From assembly GCA_045541375.1 (NCBI GenBank), contig JAZQJB010000087.1, positions 1 through 64,000 of the forward strand: a stretch of DNA of 64,000 nt, read 5' to 3'. This DNA comes from CAG-390 sp045541375 (GTDB lineage: Bacteria > Bacillota > Clostridia > Oscillospirales > CAG-272). Below are positions 41,564 to 51,037 of this stretch, piece by piece. A model generated the notes under the pieces. It ran no database searches. It saw only the letters and a program-made list of their open reading frames with translations, and had not been told where the DNA came from. Position 1 is the stretch's first letter. The number at the start of each line of letters is the position of its first letter. Made by a program: the position numbers and the translations under genes.

Positions 41564-43516
41564 ATGACTAAACCTAAGTATTATATAACAACAGCAATCG
41601 CGTATGCTTCTGCAAAGCCCCATATCGGCAACACTTATGAAGCGATCGCGACCGACGCCATCGCCCGCTACAAGAGAGCAAAGGGCTATGACGTATTCTT
41701 CTGCACAGGCACAGATGAGCACGGTCAGAAGATCGAAAACTGCGCCGCAGCCGCAGGCATCGCGCCCCAGGCATACGTTGACAACGTTGCGGGCGTCATC
41801 AAGGGTATGTGGGACAAGATGAACGTAAGCTACGACTACTTCATCCGCACCACCGACGACTATCACGTAAAGACCATTCAGAAGATATTCGAGCGCTTCC
41901 TCCGCCAGGGTGATATCTACAAGGGATATTACGAGGGCTGGTATTGCACTCCCTGCGAGTCCTTCTTTACCGACACACAGGTAACCGACGGCAAGTGCCC
42001 CGATTGCGGCAGACCCGTCAAGCAGGCAAAGGAAGAGGCGTACTTCTTCAATATGCAGAAGTACGCTCCCCGTCTTATCGAGTATTTCGAGACCCATCCC
42101 GGATTCCTCGAGCCCGAGGCAAGAAAGAAGGAGATGCTCAACAACTTCCTCCTTTCGGGACTTCAGGATCTCTGCGTTTCACGTACATCCTTCACCTGGG
42201 GTATTCAGGTTCCCTCCGATCCCAAGCACGTCGTTTACGTATGGCTCGATGCACTCGTAAACTACATCACCGCAATCGGCTACGATCCCGACAAGTCCTT
42301 CGAGGAGCAGTCCGAGCAGTTCAAGAAGCTCTGGCCCGCTGACGTACACATGATCGGTAAGGACATCGTAAGATTCCACTCGATCTATTGGCCCATCTTC
42401 CTCATGGCTCTCGATCTTCCTCTCCCCGAAAAGATCTTCGGTCACCCCTGGTTCAACTTCGGCGCTGATAAGATGTCCAAGTCCCGCGGAAACGTGATTT
42501 ATGCAGATAAGCTCTCCGAGTACGTTGGAGTTGACGGCGTTCGTTACTACGCCCTCGCTGAAATGCCTTTCGCATCCGACGGATCGATCACTTGGGAAAG
42601 CGTTCTCGCACGCTATAACACCGACCTCGTAAACACCCTCGGCAACCTCGTTAAGAGAACCCTCGATATGCAGAAGAAGTATTTCGACAAGAAGATCGAA
42701 GCTCCCACCGCTCCCGAGGCACTTGACGATGACTTCAAGGCTGTTTGTGCAGAGGCTGTAAAGACCTATTACGAGGCTATGGACAGCTATCACATCGCCG
42801 ACGCGATCGACGCGATCCTCTCGCTCCTCCGCCGCGCGAATAAGTATATCGACGAGACCCAGCCTTGGGTCCTCGCAAAGAACGAGGAAAGCCGCGCGCG
42901 CCTTGCAACCGTGCTTTATAACCTCCTCGAATCCATCCGTTGGGGCGCAGTAATGCTCGCTCCCATGATCCCCGAGACCGCAGCGACCATCTTCGCACAG
43001 CTCGGAACCTCCAACACCTCCTTCGAGAGCGTCGGCGGCGAGTTCAATGGCACCGAAGCAGGCGCTTCCGTCAATGACTCCGCAGTTCTCTTCGCAAGAA
43101 TCGACGAAGCAAAGACCCTTGAGGGTATCTATGCCGAGATCGAAGCAGCAAGAAAGGCTGCCGAGGCTCCCAAGATCGAAAAGCCCGAGGGATGCGCTAT
43201 CATCGGCTTTGACGACTTTATGAAGGTCGAGCTCCGCACCGCGCAGATCACCGAGTGCGAGCCCGTTCCGAAGGCAAAGAAGCTTCTCAAGCTCAAGGTC
43301 GACCTCGGATATGAAACCAGACAGGTCGTTTCGGGCATTGCAAAGTTCTACAAGCCCGAGGATCTTATCGGAAAGAAGATCATCCTCGTTGCAAACCTCG
43401 CACCCGCAAAGCTTTGCGGAGTTGAATCCGAGGGTATGCTTCTCGCATCGGGCGAGGAGACCGTTCGCGTTATCTTCCTTGATCCCGAGACTCCTCTCGG
43501 AGAGCGTGTTCGCTGA
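41564..43516 (+). CDS. metG: Methionyl-tRNA synthetase
   Basis: 650-residue class I synthetase charging methionyl-tRNA. HIGH-like PHIGN is near residue 20; the KMSKS loop is DKMSKSRGN at about 303-311; a single CTPC/CPDC zinc knuckle lies near 127-150. The C-terminal tRNA-binding (EMAP-like) domain begins FDDFMKVELRTAQITE (about 545) and completes the dimerising form found in most Firmicutes. GAAAGGACGG lies upstream of the ATG. It overlaps tatD by one base. Confidence 0.97.
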   Translation: MTKPKYYITTAIAYASAKPHIGNTYEAIATDAIARYKRAKGYDVFFCTGTDEHGQKIENCAAAAGIAPQAYVDNVAGVIKGMWDKMNVSYDYFIRTTDDYHVKTIQKIFERFLRQGDIYKGYYEGWYCTPCESFFTDTQVTDGKCPDCGRPVKQAKEEAYFFNMQKYAPRLIEYFETHPGFLEPEARKKEMLNNFLLSGLQDLCVSRTSFTWGIQVPSDPKHVVYVWLDALVNYITAIGYDPDKSFEEQSEQFKKLWPADVHMIGKDIVRFHSIYWPIFLMALDLPLPEKIFGHPWFNFGADKMSKSRGNVIYADKLSEYVGVDGVRYYALAEMPFASDGSITWESVLARYNTDLVNTLGNLVKRTLDMQKKYFDKKIEAPTAPEALDDDFKAVCAEAVKTYYEAMDSYHIADAIDAILSLLRRANKYIDETQPWVLAKNEESRARLATVLYNLLESIRWGAVMLAPMIPETAATIFAQLGTSNTSFESVGGEFNGTEAGASVNDSAVLFARIDEAKTLEGIYAEIEAARKAAEAPKIEKPEGCAIIGFDDFMKVELRTAQITECEPVPKAKKLLKLKVDLGYETRQVVSGIAKFYKPEDLIGKKIILVANLAPAKLCGVESEGMLLASGEETVRVIFLDPETPLGERVR

Positions 43517-44307
43517 TGAGCGGCATTTTCGATACACACGCCCACTATTGTGACAAAAGATTTGAAAACGAATTTGAGGGCGGCGCTTCGGCGCTGCTCT
43601 CTGCCGTTTTTGCGAACGGTGTTGATAAAATAATCAACGTGGGCACCAACACCGCAAACTCTGTCGAAGTGATCGAGATGGCAGCAAAGTACGAAGGAAT
43701 GTACGCTGCCGCAGGAATTCACCCATCCGATGTTGACGAAGAGATATCGCTCGATGATGCGATAGCCAAACTCCGCGCGCTCCTTGATAAAAGAGAAGAG
43801 TATAAGATCGTTGCTCTCGGCGAGATCGGACTCGATTATCATTGGAGACAGGATAACAAGGAAAAGCAAGCCGAGTTTTTTGAAGCGCAGCTTTTGCTTG
43901 CCGAGGAATATGATATCCCCGTAATAATTCACGACCGAGAGGCTCACGGCGATACCTTTGACGCCGTCCTTCGCCACCCCAAAGTGCGCGGCGTATTCCA
44001 TTGCTATTCGGGAAGTCCCGAGATGGCAAAGGATCTTGTCAGACGCGGATGGTATATATCATTCACCGGAGTTATCACCAATAAGAATGCGCCCGTAGTA
44101 AAAGCATCCGCTCAGGCGGTGCCGCTCGACCGCATACTTGTGGAAACCGACGCTCCATATCTTGCACCGATCCCCTATCGCAGCAAGATAAACAGAAGTG
44201 ATTATATCGAATATACGATCCGTACAATCGCAGAGCTTCACGGGCTTTCTGAGGAAGAGATACGCGATCGCACGCACGCAAATGCCTGCAAATTGTTCTC
44301 TATATAA
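43516..44307 (+). CDS. tatD: TatD-family metal-dependent DNase
   Basis: 263-residue amidohydrolase-fold nuclease. Metal-binding residues are visible in FDTHAHYCDK (residue 5-14), LGEIGLDYHW, IIHDREAH, GVFHCYSGS and ETDAPYLAP. TatD often follows metG in Firmicutes, and this adjacency (ATG overlapping the metG stop) is conserved. It probably acts in DNA repair or turnover in the cytosol. Confidence 0.94.
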   Translation: MSGIFDTHAHYCDKRFENEFEGGASALLSAVFANGVDKIINVGTNTANSVEVIEMAAKYEGMYAAAGIHPSDVDEEISLDDAIAKLRALLDKREEYKIVALGEIGLDYHWRQDNKEKQAEFFEAQLLLAEEYDIPVIIHDREAHGDTFDAVLRHPKVRGVFHCYSGSPEMAKDLVRRGWYISFTGVITNKNAPVVKASAQAVPLDRILVETDAPYLAPIPYRSKINRSDYIEYTIRTIAELHGLSEEEIRDRTHANACKLFSI

Positions 44308-44358
44308 TAAAAAATATAAATTTTTTTGCGAAAATCGTCAAAAATGACGAAAAAAGAC

Positions 44359-44387
44359 TTGCATTCGTGCGCGTTTTGTTGTATAAT
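44359..44387 (+). promoter_or_regulatory. Sigma-A promoter for the EF-G paralog
   Basis: TTGCAT and TATAAT with a 17-bp spacer, giving a leader of about 85 bases. Confidence 0.75.
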
Positions 44388-44443
44388 AAACATCGGGCGT
44401 GCAAAATCGCTCTATAAAAGTGTAAATTAAAAAAAACATAAAT

Positions 44444-44463
44444 GCCCCGTCCGCGGATGGGGC
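44444..44463 (+). other. GC-rich hairpin just before the EF-G paralog start
   Basis: GCCCCGTCCG / CGGATGGGGC can pair (seven or more base pairs). It ends eight bases before AGGAAGG and could affect ribosome access. Confidence 0.45.
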
Positions 44464-44479
44464 GAGGAAGGAAACCCCT

Positions 44480-46534
44480 ATGGCAACAATCGATACCAAA
44501 TCCTTAAGAAACGTAGCTCTGCTCGGACACGGCGGCTGCGGTAAGACCTCCATCGCTGAGGCTATGCTCTATCTCACCGGCGGAACCGACCGTCTCGGTA
44601 AGACTGCTGACGGTAACACCGTATGTGACTATGATCCCGAAGAGGTAAAGAGAGGCTTCTCTATTTCCGCATCTCTTGCTCCTATCGCTTGGAAGAATAT
44701 GAAGATCAACATTTTCGATACCCCCGGTTACCTCGACTTCGTAGGCGAAGTGCACCAGTCTCTCCGCGTTGCTGACAGCGCACTCATCTGTGTTGACGCA
44801 AAGGCGGGCGTTGAAGTTGGAACCGAGCTTGCTTGGGACTATGCTACCGCTGCAGGTCTTCCCAAGGCATTCTTCATCAACAAGTGCGAGGATAACGACG
44901 CGGACTTTGAGAAGGTGTTCAACGAGCTTCACGATAACTTCGGCAACACCCTCTGCCCTGTATTCGTTCCCGTTAAGCACGGCGACAAGGTCACCATGAT
45001 CGACCTTGTTGAAATGAAGGCGTTCGACTATGACGCAAAGGGCAAGAGAAGCGAGATCCCCATGACCGACGATCTCAAGGATATCGCATCCAATTATAAG
45101 GAAGCTTTCAATGAGGCAGTCGCAGGTACCTCCGACGATCTTATGATGAAGTATTTCGACGGCGAAGAGATCACCAAGGAAGAAGCTGCAGAGGCTCTCC
45201 ACCAGGGTATCTTCGAGGGCACCATCACTCCCGTTTACTGCGGCTCTGCAGTTAATATGTGGGGTATCGTAGCTATCCTCGACGCTATCGTTGAGTCCTT
45301 CCCCAGACACACCGCTAAGGGCGCAGAAAAGTCCCTCGAGGGCGATGACGTTGCTATCGATCCCGCAGGCTCGACCAGCATCTTCGTATTCAAGACCGTC
45401 GCTGACCCGTTCGTTGGTAAGATGTCCTTCTTCAAGGTTATGAACGGTACTCTCAAGAAGGATATGACCCTCAAGAACCTCACCAACGGTACCTCCGAGA
45501 AGATGGCTCATATCTATACTGTTAAGGGTAAGACCCAGACAGAAGTTGAAGAGCTCGCTTGCGGTGATATCGGTATGATCGCAAAGCTTGCTAACACCAA
45601 CACAAATGATACTCTTACCGCAGGCTCCGAAGTAGCTTACGCTAAGATCACATATCCCACTCCCTATATGAGCCAGGCTATGGTTCCCGCAACCGCAAAG
45701 GACGAGAGCAAGATCTCCCAGTCTATGGCAAGTATGCTCGCAGAGGATCTCACCCTCAAGTACGTTACCGACCCCGAGACTCATCAGATGGTTCTCTCCG
45801 GTATCGGTGATATGCACCTCGCAGTTCTCTCCGCTAAGCTCAAGGCTCGCTATGGCGTAACCATCAACCTTGAAACTCCCAAGATCCCCTACCGTGAGAA
45901 GATCACAAAGACCGTTGATATCCACGCTCGTCACAAGAAGCAGAATGGTGGTTCCGGTCAGTTCGGTGACGTTTGGATCAAGTTCGGTCCCGGCGAAGAT
46001 CCCGGTCTTACCTTCACAGTATCCGTTGTCGGCGGCGTAGTTCCCAAGAACTTCAACCCCGCAGTTGAAAAGGGTCTTCTCGAGGGTATGGTTAAGGGCG
46101 TAGCAGGATTCCCCATGACCTACCTCGCAGCAGACCTCCACGACGGTTCTTACCACCCCGTTGACTCGGATGAAATGTCCTTCAAGACCGCTGCTATCAT
46201 GGCTTACAAGCAGTGCCTCGAGCAGGCAGCTCCTGTTCTCATGGAGCCTGTCGGCGATCTCGACATCACCGTTCCCGAGGATCTCGTTGGTGACGTTATG
46301 GGTGACCTTAACAAGCGCCGCGGCAGCATCATGGGTATGGATCCCGCTGCAAAGAAGGGCTACACCGTAGTTCACGCAACCGCTCCCAAGTCCGAGCTTG
46401 TTGACTATCCCATCGCTCTCCGCGCTATGTCGCAGGGTCGCGGCTCCTTCGAGTTCAACGTAACCGATTACGCAGTTGTTCCCGGCAACATCTCCGCAAA
46501 GATCGTTGAAGAGTACAAGAAGTCTCTTGCATAA
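44480..46534 (+). CDS. EF-G-like GTPase paralog
   Basis: 684-residue translational GTPase with all EF-G domains. The P-loop is GHGGCGKT (residues 16-23) in place of the AHIDAGKT of housekeeping EF-G; switch 2 is DTPGYLDF and the base-recognition region FINKCEDND is NKxD-like. This P-loop form marks the EF-G2-like group, whose role is unsettled (some act as extra translocases or recycling factors). Start of the family C-terminal part: IPYREKIT. Strong AGGAAGG site; terminator after. Housekeeping fusA is not in the window. Confidence 0.9.
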   Translation: MATIDTKSLRNVALLGHGGCGKTSIAEAMLYLTGGTDRLGKTADGNTVCDYDPEEVKRGFSISASLAPIAWKNMKINIFDTPGYLDFVGEVHQSLRVADSALICVDAKAGVEVGTELAWDYATAAGLPKAFFINKCEDNDADFEKVFNELHDNFGNTLCPVFVPVKHGDKVTMIDLVEMKAFDYDAKGKRSEIPMTDDLKDIASNYKEAFNEAVAGTSDDLMMKYFDGEEITKEEAAEALHQGIFEGTITPVYCGSAVNMWGIVAILDAIVESFPRHTAKGAEKSLEGDDVAIDPAGSTSIFVFKTVADPFVGKMSFFKVMNGTLKKDMTLKNLTNGTSEKMAHIYTVKGKTQTEVEELACGDIGMIAKLANTNTNDTLTAGSEVAYAKITYPTPYMSQAMVPATAKDESKISQSMASMLAEDLTLKYVTDPETHQMVLSGIGDMHLAVLSAKLKARYGVTINLETPKIPYREKITKTVDIHARHKKQNGGSGQFGDVWIKFGPGEDPGLTFTVSVVGGVVPKNFNPAVEKGLLEGMVKGVAGFPMTYLAADLHDGSYHPVDSDEMSFKTAAIMAYKQCLEQAAPVLMEPVGDLDITVPEDLVGDVMGDLNKRRGSIMGMDPAAKKGYTVVHATAPKSELVDYPIALRAMSQGRGSFEFNVTDYAVVPGNISAKIVEEYKKSLA

Positions 46535-46550
46535 TTAAAATATTAAATAT

Positions 46551-46579
46551 CATCGGGGCTGTTTTTGACAGCCCCGATG
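46551..46579 (+). terminator. Terminator-like hairpin after the EF-G paralog
   Basis: Perfect 12-bp stem CATCGGGGCTGT / ACAGCCCCGATG with a short loop; the T run is weak, so partial read-through into the next gene is likely. Confidence 0.7.
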
Positions 46580-46595
46580 TGATTTGAGGAAATAT

Positions 46596-47075
46596 ATGAA
46601 TAATTCAATTTTCTCCAAAACTCGTTTTGTGCGCATAATTGCGGCATCTTTGATGCTTTCGGTATATATTTGTACGGTGCTTGTTAATTACGCCTCAAGA
46701 GAGATAACCTCGGGCAATTTTATCGCAACTGTTATATTTTTGATTTCTATTGCTCTGGTTTTCTCATTTTCAAGCGAAAAAAAGCACCCTCCGCTGCTTT
46801 GGGCAGTAAGAGGGTGGCTTGTGTTGTCTGTGTTCTTTTGCTTCTTAGCGGCGGTCTTCACAGCCGCAGAAGCGGAAATAACCGGTTTCTTCGGCGACTT
46901 GATCGGATGTGGAATAATGCTATTTGTTTCGCCGTATTTCGGTCTGTTTTTCTTTATCGAAAATGCGATAATCGTCGGCTTGATCTCGATGCTGATAAGC
47001 TTCCTTATGCTGTTCCTTCCTATGTGTATGAAAAGAATTATCGAAAGAAGGAGACTTCTCAAGCAATACAAATGA
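46596..47075 (+). CDS. Small four-helix membrane protein of unknown function
   Basis: 159 residues with about four hydrophobic helices (near 12-30, 38-55, 68-92, 110-148) and a basic C terminus. Family not recognised. TGAGGAAATAT before the ATG supports this start over one four codons upstream. It lies 17 bases after the EF-G paralog hairpin; no promoter of its own is evident. Low-confidence gene but with normal codon use. Confidence 0.6.
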   Translation: MNNSIFSKTRFVRIIAASLMLSVYICTVLVNYASREITSGNFIATVIFLISIALVFSFSSEKKHPPLLWAVRGWLVLSVFFCFLAAVFTAAEAEITGFFGDLIGCGIMLFVSPYFGLFFFIENAIIVGLISMLISFLMLFLPMCMKRIIERRRLLKQYK

Positions 47076-47996
47076 TCAAAGCACAAACAACTTGATCGAC
47101 TTGATCGCCAATCCGTTTTCGTAGTTCTTAACTTCGCCAAGCGCGAAGAAGCTGCCTTTTGAGTCAAGCACTCTGAGTCTTGTTCCTTCGGGAAACTCGG
47201 GGAGCTTGGCTTTTTTCAGATATATCTCGCATCCCGAGCGGAAAAGTCGCTCATAAAAGCTCGGCAGCTTTACGGCATCAAGCTCGTGGAAAATTTCCTC
47301 AACGGGGCGGAGAAGAGCAAACCTTTCCTCTGTCGAAAGCTCTTCGATTTCCTCGATCGTATGCGCTTCATCAATACTGAATCCGCAAGCCGCGCTTCTC
47401 TCAAGACTCGCCATCGCGCCGCCGCATCCGAGAGCCTTGCCAATATCGGCACAAAGAGTTCTGATGTAGGTACCTGCTGAGCATTCCACAACAAGTTTGT
47501 AGTCATTATCATTGATATATTCTGCGGAAATCGAGTAGACTTCAATTTCTCTTGCCTCACGCTCGACCGTACCACCCTCGCGCGCAATGTCGCAAAGCTT
47601 CTTGCCGCCAACCTTTAGTGCGCTATACATCGGAGGGATCTGCTTGATCTTTCCTTTGAAAGATGAAAGTGCATTTCTGACATCACTTTCGGTCACGTTG
47701 ACGGGATATTCTTTAAGAATTGCGCCCGTCGTGTCCTCTGTATCTGTTTCGATTCCGAGGCGAAGCGTAGCAGTATATTTCTTTCTGTCCGAAAGCGAAT
47801 ATTCGCAAGCCTTTGCCGCACGACCGATAAGCACAACGAGAACACCCGTTGCCATCGGGTCAAGTGTACCCGTGTGACCGACTTTCTTTGTTGAATAAAG
47901 ACGGCGCACGCGGTTGACAATATCATGCGAAGTGGGACCTTGCGGCTTGTTGATTATCAGAACACCGCAGGGCTCGTTTATCATATCCGCCATCAT
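47076..47996 (-). CDS. truB: tRNA pseudouridine synthase B
   Basis: 306-residue enzyme making pseudouridine-55 in the T-loop of most tRNAs. GHTGTLDPMATGVLVV carries the catalytic Asp46; GVLIINKPQGPTSHDIV precedes it; the middle has ECSAGTYIRTLCADIG. AAAGGA lies upstream of the ATG, and the gene overlaps trmB by four bases (ATGA), so both come from one transcript. The C-terminal PUA-type domain (about 240-306) is present. Confidence 0.95.
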   Translation of the reverse strand: MMADMINEPCGVLIINKPQGPTSHDIVNRVRRLYSTKKVGHTGTLDPMATGVLVVLIGRAAKACEYSLSDRKKYTATLRLGIETDTEDTTGAILKEYPVNVTESDVRNALSSFKGKIKQIPPMYSALKVGGKKLCDIAREGGTVEREAREIEVYSISAEYINDNDYKLVVECSAGTYIRTLCADIGKALGCGGAMASLERSAACGFSIDEAHTIEEIEELSTEERFALLRPVEEIFHELDAVKLPSFYERLFRSGCEIYLKKAKLPEFPEGTRLRVLDSKGSFFALGEVKNYENGLAIKSIKLFVL

Positions 47997-48658
47997 TCCG
48001 ATTCCTTTACGGGAAACTTAACGTGAGCGGAGAAGATCTTTTGTCCCAACTCGGTGAATCTCTTCTCGTATTCGGTCACTATGTTCGTTGCTGCGAGCTC
48101 GCTTGCGTGCAGGTCGCGGGTATAGAAGATTATCTCAAGTCCGTATTCCTTGAACTGCTCGATCGACCAATCGAAAAGATCCTCATTGTCGGTCTTGAAG
48201 TGAAGTTCACCGCCGGGGACGAGAAGCTTCTCGTATCTTGTAAGGAATCCGGGTGCGGTCAGTCTGCGCTTGTGCTGACCCTTCTTCGGCCACGGGTCGG
48301 AGAAGTTGGCATAGATACACTCAAAGGTGTGCGGAGCAAACCAATCGTTCAGGTATTCCGCATTTCCGATAATAAATCTGAGGTTGTCGGGACGTTCATC
48401 GGCAGTTGCCTTTGCCTTTTCGAGCGCAAACATAGCAACGTCCGGCACTCTCTCGAGCGCGATAATGCCGTGTTCGGGATACATTTTGCTCAGTCCGCGG
48501 GCAAAGTCACCCTTGCCGCAACCGATCTCGAGGAGCATCGGACACTTTTTGCCGAAGATTTCTTCCTCTTTTTCGAAGCACTCAATGGGATTTTTAAGCA
48601 AAAATTCGGCACATGCTTCAATTCTTTCTGCCGAATGCTTCTTTTTTCTCATTCGCAT
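47993..48658 (-). CDS. trmB: tRNA (guanine-N7)-methyltransferase
   Basis: 221-residue methyltransferase modifying G46 of tRNA. SAM-binding LEIGCGKGDFARGLSKMYP is in the first third; the catalytic segment NFSDPWPKKGQHKRRL is near the middle. The start is one of two ATGs (here the first, after GAGAGATTTCAAG). A long N-terminal extension in the frame has no ribosome binding site and is not counted. Its stop overlaps truB. Confidence 0.94.
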   Translation of the reverse strand: MRMRKKKHSAERIEACAEFLLKNPIECFEKEEEIFGKKCPMLLEIGCGKGDFARGLSKMYPEHGIIALERVPDVAMFALEKAKATADERPDNLRFIIGNAEYLNDWFAPHTFECIYANFSDPWPKKGQHKRRLTAPGFLTRYEKLLVPGGELHFKTDNEDLFDWSIEQFKEYGLEIIFYTRDLHASELAATNIVTEYEKRFTELGQKIFSAHVKFPVKESE

Positions 48659-48830
48659 CTTGAAATCTCTCTTAAAATCTGCTATAATATAATATAAGTA
48701 TGTGCAAAAATGGCTTTTTGCCCTGCACGCATATATTATATCACAAATATTTGAATTTTTCACCTGTTTTTTCAAAAAAACAGAAAAAATTAGCAAAAGC
48801 CCCAAAGCATTCAAAGATCCGGAGAATATT

Positions 48831-49889
48831 ATGAAAAAAGATGAATTTTTGAAGTTATTGCAGGCTCGCCTTGTCGAACGAGGTCTTACTCAAGCTGCGG
48901 CTGAAAAGGAGACCGAGCACGTTCGAATCTATCTTGCCGAATCGAGTATGGACGACGTCGATATTTCGATTGACGAGATGGCGGAGGGAATCCTATCAAT
49001 GCTCAGCGACAGCTCTGAGAACAATCACGAGGATATCGATATCTCGCCCGTCCCGATGGTGAGCGATGATAATGACGAAAGCGTTTCGGATGAGCTCAGC
49101 GCCGCGATCGCCGCTATCGATTCCCCAGAGCCCGCAAAAGAGCCAACCAAAGCTATTGACGAAGAGGAAGAAAAGCCCGAAACAGTAGCTATCCCAATCG
49201 TCATCGAGCCCGAAGCAGAAGCTCAGGATGAACCCGTAGAAGATGTTGCCGCAAATGAGGAAACCCCTGCACAAGCAGAACCTATGCCTGCAGAAGATAT
49301 TCCCGAGCCACCCGCAGCGGTGCGTGAGTCTGCGCTCGAAGAAACTCATCCTGAAAAATTGAAAGAAGCTCCCTCGGATGAACTGACGTCTGACGAAGAA
49401 AATGAAGATATAGAAAAATATATCCCGTACAATCAAAAGGTAAGAATGAAAAAGATCGAAAACAGTAAAAAGGGCGGAAACGAGTGGCTTTACGTATTGC
49501 TTCTCGTCATAACGATACCGATTGCTGTAGCCCTCATCCTGACGGCAGCCGTGCTCTATCTCGGATTCTGGGTCGTACTTGCGCTTGCCATGATCGCGTG
49601 CATCGCGGTTCTGGTGGTATTCGTAGCCGTATTCGCATTAATATCAATAGTCGGAATAGTTTACGGCGTTGTTGAACTGATAACCGGAAATGTGCCTGTC
49701 GGTCTGTTCGAGATCGGACTCGGAGTAATGGTCGGCGCAGCGGTTATGTTCATCGGCATTCTCGTTTATAATTTTGCGGTAAGATTCATTCCCTTTATTA
49801 TGAAGCTTCTCGCGCGTCTCTTCCGTGCAGGATTCAGAGCGATCCGAAACGGATATCAAGTATTGAAAGGAGCTGTGGAAGAATTATGA
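48831..49889 (+). CDS. DUF1700-like membrane protein with acidic linker
   Basis: 352 residues. N-terminal helix MKKDEFLKLLQARLVERGLT resembles the opening of DUF1700 proteins. A long Glu/Pro/Ala-rich acidic linker (about 65-195) follows, then about four hydrophobic segments (about 215-310), and a basic C terminus. DUF1700 proteins are usually encoded with PadR regulators and DUF4097 proteins in envelope-stress operons; the DUF4097-like gene follows here with a four-base overlap, but no PadR gene is present. CGGAGA precedes the ATG. Confidence 0.75.
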   Translation: MKKDEFLKLLQARLVERGLTQAAAEKETEHVRIYLAESSMDDVDISIDEMAEGILSMLSDSSENNHEDIDISPVPMVSDDNDESVSDELSAAIAAIDSPEPAKEPTKAIDEEEEKPETVAIPIVIEPEAEAQDEPVEDVAANEETPAQAEPMPAEDIPEPPAAVRESALEETHPEKLKEAPSDELTSDEENEDIEKYIPYNQKVRMKKIENSKKGGNEWLYVLLLVITIPIAVALILTAAVLYLGFWVVLALAMIACIAVLVVFVAVFALISIVGIVYGVVELITGNVPVGLFEIGLGVMVGAAVMFIGILVYNFAVRFIPFIMKLLARLFRAGFRAIRNGYQVLKGAVEEL

Positions 49890-50998
49890 AGCCTACCTCG
49901 GTAATATTTCTTATAGTATCAATATTGCTTGCCTGCGTTGGATTTCTGCTCTGCATAACAGCTTCTTCAATGGCTACCGAGCAGGGAATAGGACTTTTCT
50001 CGCTGATCGGCGATGAAGACGACAACTACGTTGCAACCCGGGAATTCACCGAAGAAGATCTCAAGAAGATAGTCGTTAAGGTCAGCGACGTAAACGTTAA
50101 CGTCATCGGCGGAGCAGAAGCAAGCAAGATCGAACTTGTAAACTTCATGAATAACTCCTATAACATTCAGGCAGGCCGTTCAACACTGCAGATCTCGGAT
50201 AATTCGGGAATCACGGGTATCATCGACCTCGAAAATTTCAAGATCAACTTCAGCGGCTTCCGCGATTATCTGCACTACCTCTTTGATTTCATCGAGGGCA
50301 ATGAGAAAAAGGAACAGATACTCAACGTTTATCTCACAGATGAAGCCGATCTCGTTAACTTTAACATTACAGTCGGCGACGGTGACATCACCCTTTCCCA
50401 TATGCAGACCGAATGTGACTACAAGATCGTTCTTGCAAACGGCGTTGTTGAGATCGACAACGTAAAGACAGATTCTTCCATTCAGATCGAATCGACGGTA
50501 AGCTCGAACATCGAGATCAGAAACACAGTAACAGACGAGCTCCGCATTATGTCCCCCAAGAGCGAATGTTACATCGAGATCTCCGATACGACCTTCTCTC
50601 GTGCAATGTATGTTGAAGCAAAATCGGGCGATATCGTTTACGACCGCGTTGAGGCTGATTTCGCGGGACTTGACGTAAAGCTCGAGGCACTCGGAAACAC
50701 GATCAGCGTTTACGGTGAGAACCACGCGGATTCCTACGTTGAATTCAACGCCCCCATAACCGGCGATCCTTCAACGACTCCTTCGGTTCCCGGAACCGAG
50801 GAAACACTCCCCGAGGAGAATGAAACAACTGCACCCGCAGAGGAAGAAACTTCAGAAGACGAAACAACCGCAGAGGAAGAAACCACCGAGCCCGAAGATA
50901 TCGGAGATATCGACGAGGAAGAGAACAATACCTCTGTTACCATCCCCGCAAATTCGCTTACGATCATTATCGAAGACGGTAAGATCGAGGTTAAATAA
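49886..50998 (+). CDS. DUF4097-like beta-strand surface protein
   Basis: 370 residues. A signal or anchor helix (about 5-28) is followed by a beta-helix-like region (about 45-270) with repeated short strands, as in DUF4097 (adhesin-like) proteins: NVNVIGGAEASKIELV, FNITVGDGDITLSHMQ, IEIDNVKTDSS-like turns. A Thr/Glu-rich tail (about 285-345) and a final strand pair follow. It starts four bases inside the preceding gene. Probably exported or membrane-attached; function unknown. Confidence 0.75.
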   Translation: MKPTSVIFLIVSILLACVGFLLCITASSMATEQGIGLFSLIGDEDDNYVATREFTEEDLKKIVVKVSDVNVNVIGGAEASKIELVNFMNNSYNIQAGRSTLQISDNSGITGIIDLENFKINFSGFRDYLHYLFDFIEGNEKKEQILNVYLTDEADLVNFNITVGDGDITLSHMQTECDYKIVLANGVVEIDNVKTDSSIQIESTVSSNIEIRNTVTDELRIMSPKSECYIEISDTTFSRAMYVEAKSGDIVYDRVEADFAGLDVKLEALGNTISVYGENHADSYVEFNAPITGDPSTTPSVPGTEETLPEENETTAPAEEETSEDETTAEEETTEPEDIGDIDEEENNTSVTIPANSLTIIIEDGKIEVK

Positions 50999-51002
50999 AA
51001 GA

Positions 51003-51036
51003 ATCGCCGAGGCGGAATGCCTCGGCGATATTTTTT
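51003..51036. terminator. Bidirectional terminator
   Basis: ATCGCCGAGGC / GCCTCGGCGAT 11-bp stem then TATTTTTTATT, between converging genes. Confidence 0.9.
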
Positions 51037-51037
51037 A

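Noticed and set aside
42179..43537. Long open frame opposite metG
   Set aside because: Antisense shadow of an unmistakable tRNA synthetase.
44504..46375. Long open frame opposite the EF-G paralog
   Set aside because: Antisense shadow of a well-conserved gene with no supporting motif.
48659..48814. N-terminal extension of trmB
   Set aside because: The extra residues are unlike the family and no binding site precedes the distal start.
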